Of a DNA stretch of 64,000 nt, positions 60,240-64,000 are shown piece by piece. Numbering within the stretch: position 1 is the first letter of the stretch; the number at the start of each line of letters is the position of its first letter. A model generated the notes under the pieces. It ran no database searches. It worked only from the letters and a program-made list of their open reading frames with translations, and was not told the origin of the DNA. The translations under genes and the position numbers were made by a program. The DNA is from BNXB01 sp031548005 (GTDB lineage: Bacteria; Bacteroidota; Bacteroidia; Bacteroidales; Azobacteroidaceae), in the NCBI GenBank assembly GCA_031548005.1, contig JAVBRK010000047.1:85275-149274 (forward strand). Direction: 5' to 3'.

Positions 60240-61685
60240 ATGATATTCAACTCCATTCAATTTGCACTTTTTTTCTCCATTATATTTATAATATACTGGG
60301 CTTTAAAAGATAAAGTCAGAATTCAGAATCTACTTTTGCTCATAGCAAGTTATATATTTTATGCTTGCTGGGATTGGCGTTTTCTGTTTCTTCTCGCTGG
60401 GTGCAGCGTTGTTTCTTACATTGCCGGATTAAAATTACAACAGGCAAAGGGTGGCGGAAGGAAGATATGGTTATGGGCAAGTATTATTTTAGAAGTTTCC
60501 GCTCTTTTCTATTTTAAATACACCAATTTCTTCATCACATCGTTTATCGACCTTTGTAATTACTGGGGAATACAAGCTCATGTCCATACTTTGAACATCT
60601 TACTCCCGGTGGGAGTAAGCTTTTATATTTTCAGAACGATCAGCTATATATTAGATATTTACTATGAAAAAATAAAACCAGAGCCAAATTGTATTGCATA
60701 TTTTGTATATGTGGCATTTTTCCCCAGTTTGATCTCAGGGCCGATTGACAGAGCAAAGTTGCTGATTCCCCAACTAAAAACAAAACGTTCGTTTGATTAT
60801 AACCTTGCAACTGATGGAATCCGGCAAATTGTGTGGGGATTATTCAAAAAAATTGTAATTGCCGATAATGCTGGAATATTTACAAACCAAATTTTTGGGA
60901 ACTACCAGAATATGTCTTCCGGGATCTTGTTTCTAGGAGCCCTTTTATATACCATTCAACTTTATTCCGATTTTTCAGGGTATTCTGATATGGCCATTGG
61001 CTTGTCTAAACTTCTTGGTCTCAGGATTACACAGAACTTCTGTTATCCATTTTTTGCCCAGAATATTGCAGACTACTGGAGAAGATGGCATATTTCTCTG
61101 ACACGCTGGCTGACCGATTTTATATTTACTCCGCTATCCATCCGATATCGGAATTGGGAAAAAACGGGGTTGATATTTTCAATCATTATTACATTCCTAG
61201 TATCCGGAATCTGGCACGGCGCTAACTGGACGTTCGTTTTATGGGGACTGCTCCATGGCTGTTACTACATACCTCTCATTTTGAAAGGGGCTATGAATAA
61301 AACAAAAAAGATCAGTAAAGGAGCCTTACCCACCCTGAAAGAATTTCGTAACATGGCAGGGATGTTCTTCTTGCTCATGTTTACCAATATTATTTTCCGT
61401 TCTGAATCCATCAGCGACTCATTCCAATACATAACCTCCTTATTCTCTTTCTCTACCGGAGAAATTCCAGAATTCTTATTTTCAGGAATACGTAACTTAA
61501 TCTCAACCATGTTCTTCTTTCTATTGCTCGTTATAGTTGAGTGGATTAACCGAGAAAAGGAGCATGGTTTGGTATTGAGCGATAAAATACCTGCATTGGT
61601 AAGATGGGGCATATACTATGGAATGTCTTTGATCATTTTATTTTTCCAAAGTAGTCAACAAACGTTTATTTATTTTCAATTCTAA
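60240..61685 (+). CDS. MBOAT-family O-acyltransferase (AlgI/DltB-like)
   Basis: The 481-residue membrane-bound O-acyltransferase begins MIFNSIQFALFFSIIFIIYW and has the family segments SYIFYACWDWRFLFLL, ILLPVGVSFYIFRTISYI, SDFSGYSDMAIGLSKLLG and the catalytic histidine His326 in GIWHGANWTFVLWGLLHG. AlgI/DltB proteins move acetyl or D-alanyl groups across the membrane to polymers, usually with an SGNH-type partner, here the next gene (3 bp on). Donor could be acetyl-CoA, or one of the carrier-bound acyl groups made in this locus. Confidence 0.93.
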   Translation: MIFNSIQFALFFSIIFIIYWALKDKVRIQNLLLLIASYIFYACWDWRFLFLLAGCSVVSYIAGLKLQQAKGGGRKIWLWASIILEVSALFYFKYTNFFITSFIDLCNYWGIQAHVHTLNILLPVGVSFYIFRTISYILDIYYEKIKPEPNCIAYFVYVAFFPSLISGPIDRAKLLIPQLKTKRSFDYNLATDGIRQIVWGLFKKIVIADNAGIFTNQIFGNYQNMSSGILFLGALLYTIQLYSDFSGYSDMAIGLSKLLGLRITQNFCYPFFAQNIADYWRRWHISLTRWLTDFIFTPLSIRYRNWEKTGLIFSIIITFLVSGIWHGANWTFVLWGLLHGCYYIPLILKGAMNKTKKISKGALPTLKEFRNMAGMFFLLMFTNIIFRSESISDSFQYITSLFSFSTGEIPEFLFSGIRNLISTMFFFLLLVIVEWINREKEHGLVLSDKIPALVRWGIYYGMSLIILFFQSSQQTFIYFQF

Positions 61686-61687
61686 TT

Positions 61688-62641
61688 ATGCTTATGGGAA
61701 TTAAACAATTTATAACTAAGATATTCATATTTGTAATTATCCCGCTTTTAGCACTATTTATCATCATAGAGGCTCTCTTGAGAAATATTCCAAACGAATA
61801 TACTTACAAGAATGAGTGGCTGGGAAATAACTCCGGACAACTTAATATGTTAATTCTCGGAGCATCTCACGGCTATTTTGGAATCAACCCGGAACATCTG
61901 AAGAAAACATCATTCAATGCATCCCATCCATCACAATCGTTGAAATACGACGATTTTATTTTTAATAAATTTTTACCTAAAATGAATCGCCTGGAATATG
62001 TTGTACTACCTATTTCCATCGGCACTCTATTTGCTAAATTAGAGGATGATGTTGAATATTTTAGGATAAAAAAATATGTTTTATACTATCATTGTAATTA
62101 CCACCCCTATGAGTTCAAATATAATTTTGAATTCGATGATTTAAGGTTAGGAACTGCTGTTAAAAGAATATCTGGTTACTATATCAATGGAAGAAATGAA
62201 ATTTATTGTAATACACTAGGATTTGGGACTAATTATTTATTGGAAAAAAGATCTGTTAATTGGGAAGCTACCGGAAAAGTCGCTGCTTTGAGGCATTCAG
62301 TACAAATAAATAGTCCAAAATTACAGGCAATCTATAACGAAAATTTAGGATATCTCAATTCTATTGTCACAAAATGCCAAGAAAAAAATATTAAAGTAAT
62401 ACTTCTTACGACTCCGACCTGGCATACCTATTACGAAAATCTCAATCAGAAACAGTTAGAGATAATGATCAATACGTGCAACGGGATTACCAATAAATAT
62501 AACCATGTAACATATCTGAATTTGTTGCAAGATCCATCATTTATAGAGTCTGATTTTTACGATGCAGACCACTTGTCGGAAGCAGGAGCTCAAAAACTAA
62601 CAAATTACTTAATGAAAGTTTCAGATTTCATCAAACAATAA
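61688..62641 (+). CDS. SGNH-like membrane-anchored partner of the MBOAT
   Basis: This 317-residue protein has one N-terminal TM helix (about 8-30) and a periplasmic domain with LGASHGYFGINPEHL (Ser60 as nucleophile candidate) and FYDADHLSEAG near the end (Asp292 and His295), the order of an SGNH hydrolase fold. Such proteins (AlgX, DltD, PatB type) pass the acyl group from the MBOAT to the polymer. It is 3 bp after the MBOAT gene. The GAS rather than GDS first block is common in Bacteroidota members as I recall. Start may be 61688 or 61694. It is the last gene of the rightward locus. Confidence 0.82.
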   Translation: MLMGIKQFITKIFIFVIIPLLALFIIIEALLRNIPNEYTYKNEWLGNNSGQLNMLILGASHGYFGINPEHLKKTSFNASHPSQSLKYDDFIFNKFLPKMNRLEYVVLPISIGTLFAKLEDDVEYFRIKKYVLYYHCNYHPYEFKYNFEFDDLRLGTAVKRISGYYINGRNEIYCNTLGFGTNYLLEKRSVNWEATGKVAALRHSVQINSPKLQAIYNENLGYLNSIVTKCQEKNIKVILLTTPTWHTYYENLNQKQLEIMINTCNGITNKYNHVTYLNLLQDPSFIESDFYDADHLSEAGAQKLTNYLMKVSDFIKQ

Positions 62642-62660
62642 AAAATTCCTGCTGTTAAGT

Positions 62661-63548
62661 TTATATAATTTCCCGGGGAGCAAACTTTTCTTGGATTTTC
62701 TTTACAATTTCCAGATCAACGGAACTAAATTTTCGTGCGAACAGCTTCTTTGATTGGCAAAGCATATCAAAATCTGTTATCTTCCAAACATAAGGATAAC
62801 CTCTATTCCAATCAATTTCTCGCATGTTACTTTTGTATTCATCCTCAATGCAGTTAACATGCTCCTTAAAAGATGAATTCATACATACCGTTTGTTTGTA
62901 TATTTCATCTGCACATAAGCACCACCGGAAGTAGCGTTTGATAAACGGCTCCTGAGACAATAGATAACGCACAAAGGCATCTGTAACACTAACCCACCCC
63001 GCTCCCTTAAAACAAGAGATATCCCGTTTGCGATTTACACGCAGAACCTTTTGTATTAACACAGAAAGACGATCTAACAGATTCATCAGTCGGAAAGCCC
63101 GCCACCTCGTAAAAAAATAGTAATATCTGGTTTTAATTGAACAGTCATAAACATCGGATTTTCCTAATGAGAAACCGATAAATTCCTTTCCCTTATGTTG
63201 CTCAAAAAATGATTGAATATACTCTTGGGATTGGATCGGCAAATCAACTCCTGATATCAGGTGGTAATAATCGTAAGAAAAATGCTTACTCGCCGTCTGA
63301 AAAAGCAATAGTTCACACTGTACCTGAGAATAATCACCCCAGTATACACTTACCCGGTCTTTTAGAAAATAGACTTTTGCTCTGCTGACACTATTTGATA
63401 TCAAATGATTCAAGGCTTCAAAATCAGATCTCAGAACTTTGTTATCCACATGAATATAAAGATCATTGGCCTCAGTATCCAACATCTTGACGAGTGTTTG
63501 AAGTAGATCAAATTCATGATGGGCGATGATTAAATAAGCATGCTTCAT
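62661..63548 (-). CDS. GT14-type (core-2/I-branching-like) glycosyltransferase
   Basis: The 295-residue protein starts KHAYLIIAHHEFDLLQTLVK with LYIHVDNK nearby, the beginning of the beta-1,6-N-acetylglucosaminyltransferase-like family. It also has YYHLISGVDLPIQSQEYIQSFF and GAGWVSVTDAFVRYLL, matching the conserved 'SGxDxP' and following blocks. It is convergent with the SGNH gene, with 19 bp between stops, and reads on the opposite strand to the rest of the locus, so it may be a separate unit. Such genes are frequent in Bacteroidota polysaccharide loci. Linkage cannot be verified from sequence. Confidence 0.87.
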   Translation of the reverse strand: MKHAYLIIAHHEFDLLQTLVKMLDTEANDLYIHVDNKVLRSDFEALNHLISNSVSRAKVYFLKDRVSVYWGDYSQVQCELLLFQTASKHFSYDYYHLISGVDLPIQSQEYIQSFFEQHKGKEFIGFSLGKSDVYDCSIKTRYYYFFTRWRAFRLMNLLDRLSVLIQKVLRVNRKRDISCFKGAGWVSVTDAFVRYLLSQEPFIKRYFRWCLCADEIYKQTVCMNSSFKEHVNCIEDEYKSNMREIDWNRGYPYVWKITDFDMLCQSKKLFARKFSSVDLEIVKKIQEKFAPREII

Positions 63549-63826
63549 ATTCTACAATTATTCTATAAAAAATATTTATTATTATAGTAGCAAAACGAAT
63601 GCAAATTAAAACAAAAAATCTATATAACACATCATAATTTCTTGTTAAAAATATTATTGAACAGGCCAGGATTCATTGCTTATAAATTATGCGAATCAGT
63701 AGTTGAAAATTGGAAAGATTCGCTTGTGTTAAAATGTTTATTATCAATAAAATAAGTGCATAAATATCTGTTCAATTCCCTGGAAATCATTAACTTAGAA
63801 GAATAATTCCCGTTATTTTCTATGCT
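63549..63826. other. 278-bp AT-rich gap before the transposase
   Basis: No gene or consensus -7 box was found here. A loose inverted pair GATTC/GAATC occurs around 63671-63698. The left end of the insertion sequence should lie in this stretch, but without the right end I cannot identify terminal inverted repeats or a target duplication. Confidence 0.4.
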
Positions 63827-64000
63827 ATGATTCCCAAGAGAAAAGAACTTATGCTGATCAAGATTTATATGTATATCTGTGATTTATATGATTCAGAATT
63901 AAGGTTTTATTGCCAAAGATACAGCAATAATTCCAAACCCGTATTCACTGATCAGGAAATAATGACAATCTACCTGTTTGCAGGTCATTGTCAAAAATAT
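63827..64000 (+). CDS. Transposase, N-terminal 58 codons, cut by the right edge
   Basis: The frame from the ATG at 63827 is open to the window end: MIPKRKELMLIKIYMYICDL, then YDSELRFYCQRYSNNSKP, VFTDQEIMTIYLFAGHCQKY. This matches the start of an IS-type transposase I recall as common in Bacteroidota (the QRxSNNxxPxFTDxExMTIYL segment); the IS family is not certain. An internal ATG at 63851 is an alternative start. Whether the element is intact cannot be seen. Confidence 0.75.
   Translation, partial: MIPKRKELMLIKIYMYICDLYDSELRFYCQRYSNNSKPVFTDQEIMTIYLFAGHCQKY

Overview
The window is a stretch of a Bacteroidota chromosome, most likely order Bacteroidales. The evidence is Bacteroidota-type -7 promoter boxes (TAnnTTTG) upstream of many genes, a 4-domain-architecture housekeeping set typical of the group (DUF1599-DoxX-tpiA-SPOR-folE cluster, DUF4834, long RodA and LptF/G), a type IX secretion C-terminal sorting domain, and an IS-type transposase of a kind I associate with this phylum. 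I cannot name the genus.

Region 1 (1-22.7 kb, almost all minus strand) is housekeeping: groES-groEL (groEL runs off the left edge), hisS, the cluster DUF1599-DoxX-tpiA-SPOR-folE-5'-nucleotidase, ndk and a LysM/M23 hydrolase, the rod-shape operon mreB-mreC-mreD-mrdA-rodA, then purH, a class I aminotransferase, and an LptF/LptG-type permease followed by ribBA. Promoters with consensus -7 boxes can be placed in front of several of these.

Region 2 (22.8-33.6 kb, plus strand) is the head of a large surface-polysaccharide locus. It holds an AraC regulator, a promoter with a ~460-nt leader, a small exported protein with a short-motif/TM/basic-tail C terminus, a 1483-residue FG-GAP protein with a type IX sorting domain, a Wza-type lipoprotein, a small helical protein, a mini HU-like protein and a Wzc-type tyrosine autokinase that carries its own HU-like domain at the N terminus.

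Region 3 (33.6-41.6 kb) begins with a predicted outer-membrane protein and then gives a compact sugar-tailoring cassette: two FdtA-type cupins, a DltA-like adenylating enzyme, a GNAT, an acyl carrier protein, a KAS III, a second carrier protein, a short-chain dehydrogenase, a second GNAT and a DegT-type sugar aminotransferase. I read this as a pathway for a 3-amino-3,6-dideoxyhexose whose amino group receives a custom acyl group (for example 3-hydroxybutyryl) or an aminoacyl group built on a carrier protein. This is the most novel-looking system in the window.

Region 4 (41.6-62.6 kb) supplies Wzx, Wzy, several glycosyltransferases, a methyltransferase, the initiating polyprenyl-phosphate sugar-phosphate transferase, an FkbH-like enzyme with a third carrier protein (probable glyceroyl-ACP synthesis), UDP-galactopyranose mutase, a GtrA/GtrB-like pair followed by three tandem paralogous GT-C membrane proteins (probable periplasmic side-branch glycosylation), and an MBOAT plus SGNH-type pair for O-acylation. 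Together these describe a Wzx/Wzy-dependent exopolysaccharide or capsule with heavy and unusual acyl and side-chain decoration.

Region 5 (62.6-64 kb) is a convergent GT14-type glycosyltransferase, a 278-bp gap, and the first 58 codons of a transposase cut by the right edge. No tRNA, rRNA or CRISPR array was seen.
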